A stretch of 64,000 nucleotides of DNA from positions 1 through 64,000 of the forward strand of contig CAUDNR010000713.1 of the NCBI GenBank assembly GCA_958430865.1, in the 5' to 3' direction. The notes under the pieces were generated by a model. That model worked only from the letters and a program-made list of their open reading frames with translations. It searched no databases and was not told the DNA's origin. The translations under genes were made by a program, and so were the position numbers. Positions 35,708-47,137 of the stretch are shown here, piece after piece; position 1 is the stretch's first letter, and every line of letters begins with the position of its first letter. This DNA comes from Entrophospora sp. SA101 (taxonomy: Eukaryota; Glomeromycota; Glomeromycetes; Entrophosporales; Entrophosporaceae).

Positions 35708-35854
35708 GAGGATTTACACAGTAATTACCCGAAAATCCGAAATCACACGAAATTTCCCCTAGCGGGGAAATTTGTGTAATTCCTGGATCTTTGGGCAATT
35801 ACTGATACTTATAGCCTGTGACATACAAAATTTTTTCATTATTAATAATTAATA
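35708..35854. other. Spacer with perfect-arm palindrome
   Basis: At 35736-35773 the sequence cacgaaatttcccc, then tagc, then ggggaaatttgtg forms a hairpin with about 13-bp arms. It lies just outside the inverted-repeat element and 80 bases before the aldo-keto reductase start, and could be a transposon end or part of its promoter. Confidence 0.45.
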
Positions 35855-37002
35855 ATGCAAAAAAATAAAGTAAGTTTACAATATATATACAATATCGTTA
35901 TATATTATTTTACAATTCTTATTCAATAACAAATTGATAATAGGGTAATGTGTCTCAAGATAAACTTGACATTTCAAAAGTAATTTTTGGCGCAGGAGTT
36001 TTCAGTATCAGGTATAATCCTATTAAGGAAGTACGGCCTTTGGAGTCGGTGCATAAAGCATTAAAGCTAGGTAACTTCATATATATGCACACATACACAC
36101 ACAAATGCATGTATAGACTCAATTAAACATTATCTGCTATATATACATGCATACATAGGTATAAATGGATTTGATACAAGCCCGTATTATGGAAATAGTG
36201 AAGAAATTCTTGGTAATGCACTAGAGTCATTAAGATCAGAATTTCCTAGATCAACATATTATATATTTACAAAGGCTGGTCGATATGGTCATGATAAAAA
36301 AGATTTTGATTATTCTGCTAAACATGTGAGAGAGTGTGTTAGAGAAAGTTGTAGATGTTTAAAAACTGATTATTTGGATATTGTTTTTGCACATGATGTT
36401 GAATTTGTTGAGTTAGAGAAAGTTATCGAAGATGGTGGTATTTTACCTGAGTTGTTTAAGTTAAAAGTAAGAATTTTTTTATGTTATAATAATTATGATA
36501 ATGATAGTAATGCAATGATGATTACATAATTATGATAGTAATTGTAATATTGACATGAATGATTGTGATTATTATTATTATATAGGAAGAAGGAATCATC
36601 AAATATGTCGGAATAAGTGGTAAATCAAAATCATATATATGTATATATATGTGAGTGTGTTTGTTTATTTATTTATTTAAAATCATTAATTTTTTAGGTT
36701 ATTCATTAGATATACTTTTTAATATTTCTAGAATACAATATGAAAAAAAAACAACCAATAGATGTTGTATGAGTTATTCTCATTATTGTCTTCACAACAC
36801 ACAATTAAAAGATTACATTGAAAAGTTTAAAAATTCAGTTAATGTAAAATATGTATTAAATGCTTCACCACTTAGTATGGGTCTTTTATGTGAAATTGAT
36901 CCTCCAGAATGGCATCCTGCATCTGAGGAATTACGTGAAATTCTCAAACAATGTACAAAGATTGCCAAGGATAACAATCTCAATATGGTGCGAATCATCT
37001 AA
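35855..37002 (+). pseudogene. Aldo-keto reductase (Ara2-like), truncated and garbled
   Basis: Exons 35855-35869, 35944-36070, 36159-36466, 36586-36619 and 36698-37002 give 262 codons, against roughly 330 for the family. Visible features are GINGFDTSPYYGNSEEILG (catalytic Asp and Tyr), IFTKAGRYG (Lys), DYLDIVFAHDVEFVE (His; this HDVEF text is typical of the D-arabinose/L-galactose dehydrogenase branch), EEGIIKYVGISG and ASPLSMGLL with PPEWHPAS. Between IQYEKK and SYSHYCLHNTQL the text TTNRCCM is out of frame: one extra A in the run at 36741-36750 and one missing base near 36768 compensate each other. After NNLNM the protein stops within five residues and the C-terminal part of the barrel is absent. 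Probably dead. Confidence 0.72.
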
Positions 37003-37378
37003 AGACATCACGTGCTGCTCCACTTACCGAAAATTTTTATGTTGATCTTGCTTTATAAAGAATCCAATAAATCCAAATTTGTAAAAGATCTGTGACTTTG
37101 TCACGTGAATAATTGGTAAAATTGTGAAAATAATCTGTAAATTGCAGTTTAGATATATAGTTGCCGAAATTTTAAATAAATAGCAAAGTTACCCAACTTT
37201 AAACCATTATAACTTTTTTTTAAATTAAATAACTCAAAAAAAACTTTCTATTACATTATTTTTCATGTCTAGAATATTGCAAAAATAGAGAGTTTTTGGT
37301 AAAATAGGCCATATTTAATAAAGTATCAGTACTTAAAGATTAGCAACATTTGATGATGTCTTTAGATGATTGCCACTA
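36994..37378. repeat. Inverted 18-bp pair at the reductase breakpoint
   Basis: The sequence aatcatctaaagacatca at about 36994-37011 is repeated as tgatgtctttagatgatt at about 37354-37371. The left copy sits exactly where the reductase reading frame is lost. The right copy overlaps the end of a hAT transposase relic. This suggests a transposon-derived insertion or rearrangement removed the reductase 3' end. Confidence 0.55.
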
Positions 37379-37485
37379 TATTCAATGTATTAATATTCAT
37401 TTTGTCTCTCAATTTGTTTTTTATCAACTTCATTTCTGAAAATATTCTTTCTACATGTGCATTAGAAGTATAAGGAGTGTTATTT
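37362..37485 (-). pseudogene. hAT transposase C-terminal dimerisation relic
   Basis: The minus strand reads TPYTSNAHVERIFSEMKLIK, then NKLRDKMNINTLNIVAII and a stop at 37362. This is the conserved C-terminal motif of hAT transposases (S-N-x-x-E-R-x-F-S-x-M-K-x-I-K-x-x-x-R-x-x-M). Nothing upstream to 37960 continues the protein in an open frame, so only the tail is left. Confidence 0.7.
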
Positions 37486-37961
37486 TAATAATAATTGTTG
37501 AATTTGGGTAATTGAAAGAAGATATTGCTTAGTATTTCTTAGTATATATAAGAAATTGTTTAATAGTTTTGAGAGTAAAGCATAAATACATTCATGGAAA
37601 TTGTTATTATGATTTAGTATAAATAAATCAGAAGAAATTGGATTAACATTGTTGGCATATCATCATAAATAAAATCTAGAGACATGGTAAAAAATCAATA
37701 ATAAATAAAAGTATTTTTGCATTCAAAAAAATAGATTATAACTGAAATCATCAATGATTTATCATTGATAAAAAAGCAAAGTATGTATACCTGAAGACAT
37801 CAGCAATTTATTATAAATATAAATATACTTTGTTGCACGGATTTTTCTGCACAACAAATTATTGGCTGCCAACACTGGTCACATGACGAATTTTAAATTC
37901 TAGGATTGGGTTTCCAATACCAATTAAAATAATTAATTAAAAAATTTTTTTTTTATAATAA
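37486..37961. other. Spacer before bL27m
   Basis: AT-rich with no coding signal on either strand; presumed bL27m promoter at the right end. Confidence 0.4.
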
Positions 37962-38740
37962 ATGTCATTTGCAAAAAATTTCATTCGACCCAAATTTACA
38001 TTAACAACTACTACATTACCTCTTGAAATTTTAAAATTTCAAACTTTCAGTAATAAAAATTTTCAAAGAGGTTAAGTATCCCGATTAATAAAAAATTGAC
38101 AAAAGCAATAATAAATTTAAAATTGTTTAATTGACAATTAAATTGTTGTAGGGGAACTTAGTAATAGTTTTATACAAAAAAGATGGGCAACAAAAAAGGC
38201 AGGTGGTTCAACACATAATGGACGTGATTCTGCTGGGAGAAGATTAGGAGTAAAGAAATTTGGTGGTAAGTTTCTATTATATATTATATATATATATATA
38301 TATATAATATATTTGTTTATTAAAGATACTTGATGAAATTATATAAATAGATGAATATGTTGAAATTGGAAACATAATTGTAAGACAGAGAGGAACTCGA
38401 TTTCATCCAGGAGAAAATGTAATGTTGATTGATTGATTGATTGATTGATTTGTTGGTGGAATGATTATAAATAATAATTGTTTTCATATTTGTTATAAAG
38501 GTAAAATGTGGAAAAGATGATACATTATATGCGATACAATCAGGATTTGTACGATTTTATAGGGATCCCAAAAAACCAAAAAAAAGATTAGTAGGGATAG
38601 TTTTTGATCGTAATGATAAATTACCTAGATTACCGACTGAGCCAAGATCACGTAAATTTGAGTTTATTGATTTAGTGTCATATAGGAATGAGTTGAAATT
38701 ATCAAGAGAAAAGGCGGCATCAAAAAAACTTGAAAATTAA
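37962..38740 (+). CDS. MRPL27: Mitochondrial ribosomal protein bL27m
   Basis: Four exons (37962-38070, 38152-38265, 38351-38418, 38501-38740) give 176 residues. A basic, Ser/Thr-rich N-terminus of about 45 residues without acidic residues before the first Glu looks like a mitochondrial presequence. The bL27 core follows: [60 protein letters not shown] and [12 protein letters not shown] basic C-terminal extension resembles fungal orthologues. bL27m sits near the peptidyl-transferase centre of the mitoribosome. The gene appears intact. Confidence 0.95.
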
Positions 38741-39146
38741 TAAAATAAGAAATGACATCTGATTACTGGCATATGCAACTAACATACTAAATTATGAGAA
38801 TAATATAATGAAATTTATCTTTTAGCTTGACCATCTCATTGATTGCAAATTCCAATTTCTTTGATTCTTTAGTATTGGTAGTGTTTCTACAAATATTTGC
38901 TAGTTATTTTTGTAACTCACGCGAGATTATAAATAGGTCAGTGATACAAGTATCTTTTAATTGGAAGAATTTAAGTTTGACAATTTTTAAAATCTCAATA
39001 GACAATGCATATTTTCTTACCTGTGTTTTAATTTTACATGTGATTTAAACCAACAATCGTCCCATTTTAATTCTCAAGCCACCCAAGTATGTGTAACTTG
39101 GATGATTTTATAACAGTAAATAGCATTTCTAAAATTTTCAATTAAA
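38741..39146. other. Spacer bL27m to coiled-coil gene
   Basis: A 73-codon plus-strand frame at 38827-39048 has hydrophobic, random-looking content and no support. Nothing else was seen. Confidence 0.4.
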
Positions 39147-39789
39147 ATGGCTTCCACATTTATTACTGCTAATAACACACCTAGAAAACTTAATGTGAAT
39201 TTACCAAGATATCCTTATAGATTGCTTGATGAAGCAACCAGGAGGGAAAAGGAAGCACTTGCACAAAAACATGAAGATGAAGAGGTGGAATATATATATA
39301 TATATAATTGCTTTTTATCATGTAATAAGATAAAACCTTTAAAGATACCAAATTTTATATTTTTTGATATTTTTTAGGCTAGAAATAATAATAAGCCAGA
39401 TATGATTACAAAATTAGATATATTTAAAACAGACTCATTTTTGAATGATGATAAAGCCATCATTGTAAATTATCCATTTTTGAAGAACAGACATGAAGAT
39501 GATAACGTCCTAAAACATTTTTTCAATGAGTGTAGAGATGTATTTATTGAATATATATATATATATATTTATTTTTTTTTGATATTGGGGAATTTTTGGT
39601 GATAAATATTTTTCATGATTAGCAATAATAATAATAATATGCTAATTTGTAATTTGTTTATTACTATACAAATACTAAAATTATATAAAAGGGGTACGCA
39701 ACTATTCCTCAAGTAGTCATTGATTCCCTTGAAAGAATGCTTGGAGATATTTCAGGACTTCCACGCACTGTTAATTTTTTATCATTGCC

Positions 39790-39820
<31 letters not shown>

Positions 39821-42800
39821 AGTCAAAATTATGAGAATATAGAGATTGGTAATGGAATCCTAGAAAAAAAAGAAAGCGATAACAATCATAAAAATGATTC
39901 TGATATTATTCCTTATAGCCTGAATGGATTTTCAAATAGTTCAAAAAAAATCATGAAATCAGATATCAAGAATATGAGCAAAGAAAAGGTGATTCTTATA
40001 ATTTCACATAAAAATTAATTTGCTGTTTGTTATTTTACTCATTAATTATTAATTATTAATTATTAATCACAATTCCTATTTTTCATTTCTTAGACAAATG
40101 CTGGCTTTGGACCAATTCATGGTGAAGCAAGGCAAAAAATTATTGATAACCCAAACAATAATAAAGAATTTGACAAACTTGATGATATTTTATCACTACT
40201 TCAAGAATTACGGAATAATGACCATAACATCCATGAGATTATGACACAATCACAAACTTTTCAAAGACACATAGAAAAGTTAGAGTCAGAACTTAAACAA
40301 ACAAATGCTCAATTGAACACTGAAACAAAAAAGCATTCTGATGAAACACATAGCTTTAAATTAAAAGAAAGTCAACTTCGATCTGAGATAACTGCACTAA
40401 AAAATGGTTCATTACAGCAAGAAAACAAAATTAATCTTGCACATAGTCAATTGAAATCGCTTGAAAAACAAAATCAATCATTTATCCAAGAAAATGATAA
40501 ACTGAAACAATCAGAAAGAAATCTGGAAATTAAAATTTGTAAGATTGATGCTGATTTGGCAAGCGCAAGAACAAAAATCTCTGAACTTGAGCATGAAAAT
40601 CAACATAAGCTTGCTGAAAATGATAATTCATGGGAGAACAAAGAAAATTCTTTAAAATCAGAGCTTTATGCAACTGAACGATCATTGAAAGAGCTCAAAG
40701 CATATCAAGAACAATTGAAAGCTGGTGCATCAATTGATCAAATAATAAAAGATCGTCAAGGAGAGCTTGAAAAGCAGTTGAAAGATCTTACTGCAAAGAG
40801 TCGTGAGTCGAAAAATTCAAATGAAGGATTAAAAATTCAAGAATCAGCTCAGTCAAAAAGTAAAAATCAGGAGTTGGACAATATTCAATTACGTAGGAGG
40901 ATTCAAGACCTTGAGAAAAGGTTGTCTGAAGCTCAATCAAGCAGAAATGCAGAAAATGAGTTAATCAATAAAGAACTCAGTGTTCTTCGAGCAGAAAACA
41001 GTCGTCTCAAGACTGAAACAAAAGAATCTTCAGAAATCCATAGAAAGAATCAAAGCCTCGAAGAACAAACTGCTGAACTTTCAAAGTTAAGACCTCATAT
41101 TAAAAGTTTGGAAAAGCATGTTGCAGAACTTGAGAGAGTCTGCCAACACATGAGTGAATCAGAATCTCATGCTGTTGATTTACTTGAACGAAATAAAGAC
41201 TTGGAGAATCAAGTAGCCGAGCTTAGTGTGCTCCGTAAACGTTTAAGAGATTCAGATAATCAAATAAATGAATTGCGTAGTATTCAAAAACGGATCACTG
41301 AGCTAGAAACTGTACAAACTGAATATGATATGCAAAAGTTAGATTTTGACAAAATGCTTCAAGAAAACAAAGTTCTTAAGCAAGAGAATGTTTCCAAATC
41401 AGAAGAGCTGAAGCAATATTATCAAAATATGATGGCAGAGCTTGAACAAGCTAATTATGAAATATCCAATTTGAAATCACAAGTCCTTGAAATTGAAAAA
41501 GAAAATAAAAATTTGATGGCAGAAAAAAATCAATTACAAAATTACGTAAATTCATCTCTTGACTTACCAAGAGCATCAAACATGGATGATAACTATTCTG
41601 CTGCCACAATTACAAATTATGAAATTCGTGGAAGAGGAACATCTGAAATTCCTCACATGCAAGCAACAAATAATGATTGTTATTATTATAATAATAATCA
41701 TAATGGTTTTAACAATAATGCCAATATTGGCATAAATCCTTCATCAACACAATATCAACAACAACAACCAAAACTATCATATCAAATGAACCTACAATCT
41801 ACTGAAAATCCAAATCCACAACCATTTATTCAAAATCAATCAACAGTTCAACCACAATTCTCTCAAAATCAAGATGAACCACAAACTCAATATATTCCGC
41901 AAATACAATCAGTGCAATCAGAATTACAAGCACAAGTGCATTATGATTCCAACTCTTTAACATCAACGAATCAATGCATGTCAACTTTTGATCAAACTCA
42001 TTCAATTCAAACTAATCAATACAATCCTAATCCTTTGACATCAATGAGTCACTCTACATCAACCCTTGATCATCAGAATCAATCACTTCAAATTAATCAG
42101 TATCCTCATAATATTTATGCTCCTTTGACGTCAACCCTTGTTCACAATCAATCAATCCAATATCCTCACACTGATCCTAATCCTTTAATGCCAATGAACC
42201 AATATACGCCAACCCTTGATCAAAATCAATCAATGCAAACTAATCCTTCAGTATCAATGAATCAACCTACATCAATTCATGATCAAAATCAATCAATTAT
42301 TCAACCAATCCAATATCCTCATAATAATTATAACCTTATGAATCAATTTACACCAACCCAAAATCAAAATCAATATTCTCACACTGATCCTAATCATCTA
42401 TCCATGTCAACCCATGATCAAAACCAAACTAATCAATATTCTCACACTGACCCTAATTCTTTAACATCAATGAATCAATCCACATCAACATTTGATCAAA
42501 GCCAAAATCAATCTATTCAATCAAATCATTATTCCAACAAGCCAAAAAATTTTGCTACAGCAAATAACAAAAGTTACAAGAAAGGAAATCAAAATCATAA
42601 TAACACAAGGAATTCAAGAAACCCCAATTTGAATAATAGATATCAAAAGCACAAAAAAGTAAATAACAGGACTGACCACCAAAGCATTCTCGATCAAAAT
42701 CAAGCAAAAATAACAACAATAAATAAACAAAATAATAATGACAACGACTCAAATCAAAATAAATCTACAATTGAAATTGAGCCTGAAGTAAAATTAACCA

Positions 42801-42835
42801 CCGAATCTTGGTGGAAGAATGAAAAAGACAATTAA
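39147..42835 (+). CDS. Long coiled-coil protein with Q/N-rich prion-like tail
   Basis: Four exons (39147-39284, 39378-39539, 39692-39988, 40094-42835) in phase 0 throughout give 1,112 residues. Residues 1-200 form a mostly unstructured head with a PPPPPP-SSSSSS run. About 250-680 is a continuous heptad-like coiled coil rich in Lys, Glu, Gln and Leu (for example LESELKQTNAQLNTETKKHS, VAELSVLRKRLRDSDNQINE). About 690-1080 is Gln/Asn/Ser/Pro-rich with recurring phrases such as 'DQNQS', 'PHTDPN' and 'SMNQ(S/P)TS', a degenerate repeat and prion-like in composition. It ends TTESWWKNEKDN. No enzymatic domain was found. A scaffold or condensate-forming role is only an inference. All introns being phase 0 supports the model; two donors (GTGGAA, GTGATT) are weak. 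Confidence 0.78.
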
Positions 42836-43021
42836 GTTTTTTTTTTGTTTTTATTGTTTTATTTATAAACAAAATTATTACTATATTGTTCTATTATCTT
42901 TTTCTTTTTCTGTTTTTTTTTTTTTTTCCTTTCATCTAATCAATCATAAACTACAAATAAAAAAATAAAAAAATATTTATTAGATAAATTGACTAATTAA
43001 TTAAACATGCAAACTTTTTTT
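42836..43021. terminator. Shared 3' region of convergent genes
   Basis: The coiled-coil gene (plus) and EMC6 (minus) converge here with 186 bases between stops. The interval is T-rich then A-rich (long T runs at 42838-42935, AAATAAA-type sequences near 42955-42975), fitting back-to-back polyadenylation regions. Confidence 0.45.
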
Positions 43022-43369
43022 TTAAAAAAAATATTTGTTACCATGAACAATTCCATAAAGTAAAGTCCAAAACAATACATATGAAAACAAGCCTCCGGAT
43101 ATTCCTTCGGTCCAAACATCAGCTCCGTTACGAAAATATAAATTGGGTTTTCCCTTTGTTTTCATAGACCATATTAGAAAAGATGAAAACAAAGATGCTA
43201 TTGCATAAAATATAAAACCACTATAACTAGTCAAGCCAAGTATTCCAACCGCTGATCCTGTAATTGCTGACATTGACGAGCGAATAAAAGTTATGGTTTT
43301 CATATTATGAACTATATTTTCTGAAACATATAACGAAGCTTGATTTTGTGGAGATTGTTGATTAGACAT
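43022..43369 (-). CDS. EMC6: ER membrane protein complex subunit 6
   Basis: Single-exon ORF of 115 residues, normal for EMC6. Family text is visible throughout: NMKTITFIRSSMSAITGSAV, GILGLTSYSGFIFYAI, a middle hydrophobic stretch, KGKPNLYFRNGADVWTEGIS, then GGLFSYVLFWTLLYGIVHG. Three hydrophobic segments are present. EMC6 is part of the EMC, which inserts tail-anchored and multi-pass proteins into the ER membrane. The ATG at 43369 is the only one preceding the conserved region. Confidence 0.93.
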   Translation of the reverse strand: MSNQQSPQNQASLYVSENIVHNMKTITFIRSSMSAITGSAVGILGLTSYSGFIFYAIASLFSSFLIWSMKTKGKPNLYFRNGADVWTEGISGGLFSYVLFWTLLYGIVHGNKYFF

Positions 43370-43704
43370 TTTTGATATTATTGATTTTTAACAATGCAAT
43401 TATTAAAATTATTTAAGTTGGTTTCCTACTTTGTAGATCTTTTACAATTAGTATTAGTATTAAATCACACGAAACAGAGTTTTTCCGAAAAAAAAAAAAA
43501 AAAAAAACAAAAGCGAATTGATCGATATTTTTAAAAATAAAATATTTGACCTTTCATTTGCTAAAATAGATAATAAATAAATAAAAGTAAGTGGTTAATT
43601 TTTTTTTAAATAGTCTGCTTATACTTTCTAACTTTTTAAAAATTTTAATTATTTAAAGAGTTCTTTTGAAAGTTACTTATATTGCCAAACTTTTCTTTAA
43701 TAAG
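43370..43704. promoter_or_regulatory. Divergent intergenic region EMC6 / zinc-knuckle gene
   Basis: This 335-base spacer separates two divergently transcribed genes and must hold both promoters. It contains a long A run (about 43489-43507) and T runs. No specific factor site can be named. Confidence 0.4.
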
Positions 43705-46250
43705 ATGACTGATAATTGGGGATCTCCTCCTCCTGTTCAACAACAACAATTTTCCTGGAATAATGCACCCACCCAATCTCAACCACAACAAACACAACAT
43801 TCGTTAACACCTTTACAACAACAACAACAACAACAACAACGACAACAACGACAACAACAACAACATTCTTCACTTCCACAACCTTCACAGCCTTCAATTA
43901 ATCAAGGGCCGGGAGAAAAAAATATAATTGAAGTAAGTATAGCGATTATCTAAAAAAAAAAAAAAGGCTCATACATTCAAAAAGTAAATGGCAATCATGA
44001 AGTGTCTGTATATTAGAAATATTATTTGATTTTTTTTTTGATTTTGAGTAAATTAATAATTATATAAAGTATATATAAATCTATTTAGATAAACACTGAT
44101 CCAAGTTACAAACAAATGCAAAGCAACAACACAATTGATTCCAAGTATGTCAACAACGTGTCTGCTAAATATATTACAGGTATATATATATATTTATTTA
44201 TTCGGCAATTCAAAATTCTTTAAAACCAATTTTTTTTTACCATTAAATAAACTATCGTCTAGATTCTTTACCAATAGGACAAAACCCAACAAAAAAAGTA
44301 TTTCATACTGTTGATATTCAAGATGAACTTGATCCCGTGGATTTAGCAATTCTTACACTTTTGCAACAAAAATATTCACTTACAATCATTTTTCCAGATA
44401 ATAAAGCCATACCACCACCACCACCTGAATTGAAGCAACTAGTCGATTATTTTATTAATAGAAAGCAAAATAAACAAAATTCAAATTCACAAAGTTTTTC
44501 TAAAACTGATTTGGAAAAGTCGTCTTATACTCGTGATGTTGCTTTTACACCAGACAATAAAATTTCAAATATAACCAAACCTGATAATGGTAATGATTAT
44601 GATAATAATAACAATAATAATATAGTAGAAACAATTACTTTAACACAAGATGTAAATACACCTCAAGATTCTTTGATTAGTTTTGATGATAATACCAATG
44701 TCCATGAATTTACGCCTAAATCACAACAAACCAATAAATATAATGATGATGAAATTTTTGGTTTGGCTAAAAGACCTCCTATTATAAATACTATAAATAA
44801 TCATACACCTGTCTCCGTCAATTCAAGTCATGATAAACCGTTGAAAGATTTAATATCGAATAACAATGTTCCTCAACAACTGGTTATAAAAAGTCCAATA
44901 AATGATAATTATGTAACTCCATCAATAAATTCATCTTTTACTGTTGAACCACAAAAAGAAAGCAATTATCCGGCAGAGACTGTCAGCAATCAAGGTTATT
45001 GGAATGAAAATGATTCAAATCAAGTGGATTGGACAGGGTCAATTGGACAAAAGGAAAATACAAATAGTGCTCTGAAAAAAGGAAGAATCGATTTTAATCC
45101 AATTTATCATGACCGGAGCAAAGGTTTGAAAAAATATATAATAATACATCTTTTTATTTATAATTATAATAGAAAATGTTTTAATGACTTCATTTTTTGC
45201 TTTTTAAAAAAGTGATTAATGATGAGTTCAATGGCGTGACAAAACAAGATACTAATGACAAATTAATGATTTGGTATGGTATTTTATATCAATTCAAAAA
45301 TTTTTTCTAAAAATGAATTTTTTTTATTTAACAATACATATAAATTTATTTTTATTATTTATATAAAAAGTTATAAATGTAACATGTCAGATCATCAAAG
45401 TTTGGAATGTCAGGAAAAACCCAACACAGAAATATTATGGAAGAATTTAATTAAAGCTGATACAGATAAAGATTTAGATATGATTAAGAAAATATTTGAC
45501 GATTACACTAAAGCTGCACCAGATGAAACCTTTCAATCTATGGAGCGTAAATTCAGAGAATCAAAATGTAACGTGAGAATAATAGCTTTGGATCGAGGGG
45601 AAGTTCCTGCTGATAAAACTTTAGTTGATATTCAAGGTCATGTAGGTAAAAAATATTTTGCACATATAATGATTGGGCCACCAGCTTGTATTCCAATTGA
45701 TTGTGGACAAATAGCTCAAGGTGACGGAGAAAATAATTCATGGTTAGCCGATGCAGGCTTTTTGAAAGATAAAAATTCTATTGAAATGTGTATTACTTGT
45801 AATAAAAGCGGGCACAGTTCAAACAATTGTCCTAAAATAAAAAAGGAAAGCAATCAAGAATCATTTACATCATTATCATGCCAGAGTTGTGGTTCAACAG
45901 GACATACCACTAAATCTTGTAACAGAGGAGTGTATAACAAAGATAACAAAGATGAAGATGATTACTACTACTCTAAATCTCAAGAACCTAAACTCAATAA
46001 TTTTAATTTTAATAATAATAATAATAACAATGGCAAACTTTGCTATAAATGTGGTTTACCAAATCATATTGCTCGCAATTGTAGTGATGACACGTCAAGA
46101 TCTAATTCTGAAAGGTCTGAAAGGAGATATTCAAGAAGTAGTAATACTGGTAGTAGTGGTGTTAACAACAACAATAATAATATAGAAAAAGCAGCAACTA
46201 CTTGGGGAGAAACTGCTAACTTGGATAATGTTGCGGTTTGGTGGAAATAA
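43705..46250 (+). CDS. CCHC zinc-knuckle protein (CnjB-like)
   Basis: Five exons (43705-43932, 44089-44179, 44263-45123, 45213-45273, 45371-46250) give 706 residues. The N-terminus is Gln-rich (polyQ near residues 36-55); the middle is Asn/Ser-rich and disordered. Four zinc knuckles of C-x2-C-x4-H-x4-C form are seen: C414 to C427 (CYKCNMSDHQSLEC), 554-567 (CITCNKSGHSSNNC), 584-597 (CQSCGSTGHTTKSC) and 638-651 (CYKCGLPNHIARNC). The first Cys of knuckle 1 is split by intron 4, which proves the join of the two halves. Between knuckles 1 and 2 lies the region WKNLIKADTDKDLDMIKKIF, then VDIQGHVGKKYFAHIMIG and LADAGF, known from fungal 'zinc knuckle (CnjB-like)' proteins. Probable RNA or single-stranded nucleic-acid binding. 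Confidence 0.87.
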
Positions 46251-46508
46251 ATAAATTTAAAAAAAAAATTTTTGGATTATATTAACTTAGAATTTATTAA
46301 TTATTTGTAAAAAAAAAAAAACAATGGTGTAAAGTTAAAAGAAATAGAATAATATATATGTATGTAAAGACTCAAATTTATTTTTTTAATATGGTGCAAG
46401 TCACCTAGTCCCGCAACTTGCTGCGCCTCGCGGCCAATTTTGGGAAAAATCATCAAAACTCAGAAATTGTAAGTTATGCTCAAAAATGCAATAAAATTTT
46501 ATATCATG
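46251..46508. other. 3' flank with GC-rich patch before the gap
   Basis: After a poly-A-rich 3' region, 46391-46445 is strikingly GC-rich for this window (gtcacctagtcccgcaactt, then gctgcgcctcgcgg). It ends about 60 bases before the N gap. This looks like a piece of a repeated element that stopped the assembly. Confidence 0.5.
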
Positions 46509-46518
46509 NNNNNNNNNN
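46509..46518. other. Assembly gap (10 N)
   Basis: Exactly ten undetermined bases. The order and distance of sequence on either side rest on scaffolding, not on continuous reads. Arm 1 lies wholly to the left and arm 2 wholly to the right. Confidence 1.
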
Positions 46519-47137
46519 TGTGGAAGGAATATATAGGCATATGAATATTTGATATCATTCAAAATGATGTGAATGTGTTAATATTAGATGGGAAATCTAT
46601 ATTTTTTTGGTAGGAAAAAAACACATGTGTTCATAATTGTAGCATTTATAATTTTTAAAGTACATTTTTCATATTTGGTTAATTACCACCTAATGCAAAG
46701 AGGAAAAATTGTTGGAATTTCAAAAGAAACTATTTATTATGATTTTATGCATACATTTTATATCCATATTCAATTAACTACATTGAATGTTGACCATTCC
46801 AAAACAAATTATAATATTTGGCAATTTTAAAAATAAAATTATTATTATTTAAAGTTGTATATATATATATAAATTATAAATTTTGTTTTTGTAAAAGATC
46901 TTCAAGCCAATAAAATTTGATTTTTGTGTGATTTTTTGGAGGGTGATCATTGTATAATTTAGCCAATGAAAATCAAAGTCACAATGTGATAAACGAATGT
47001 CCATTATGCTTATTAATATGGTAACAATCGTTACTATATAGTATTTTCCAATTTAGATAAATATTCATTGTTTTTTTTAACCTTATTTTTACATTGTGCG
47101 AGCCACATGATATTTCAAGATTTTTAATAACGATCTG
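46519..47137. other. Unique flank of arm 2
   Basis: No gene was supported; an 80-codon plus-strand frame at 46588-46830 has no recognisable content. At 46978-47010 a phrase (gtcacaatgtgataaacg, then aatgtccattatgct) resembles 5681-5720. The segment ends at the sharp junction with arm 2. Confidence 0.45.

Noticed and set aside
36994..37378. A defined 385-bp MITE inserted in the reductase
   Set aside because: The inverted 18-bp pair is real, but one copy is the end of a hAT coding relic and no target duplication was found, so I report only an inverted pair.
43697..43897. Minus-strand ORF of repeated Val
   Set aside because: Antisense of the CAA/CAG polyglutamine tract in the zinc-knuckle gene.
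45276..46250. Separate 324-codon gene starting at 45276 with a hydrophobic leader
   Set aside because: Its first 30 or so codons are intron. The splice 45273 to 45371 restores a perfect zinc knuckle and continues the upstream gene.
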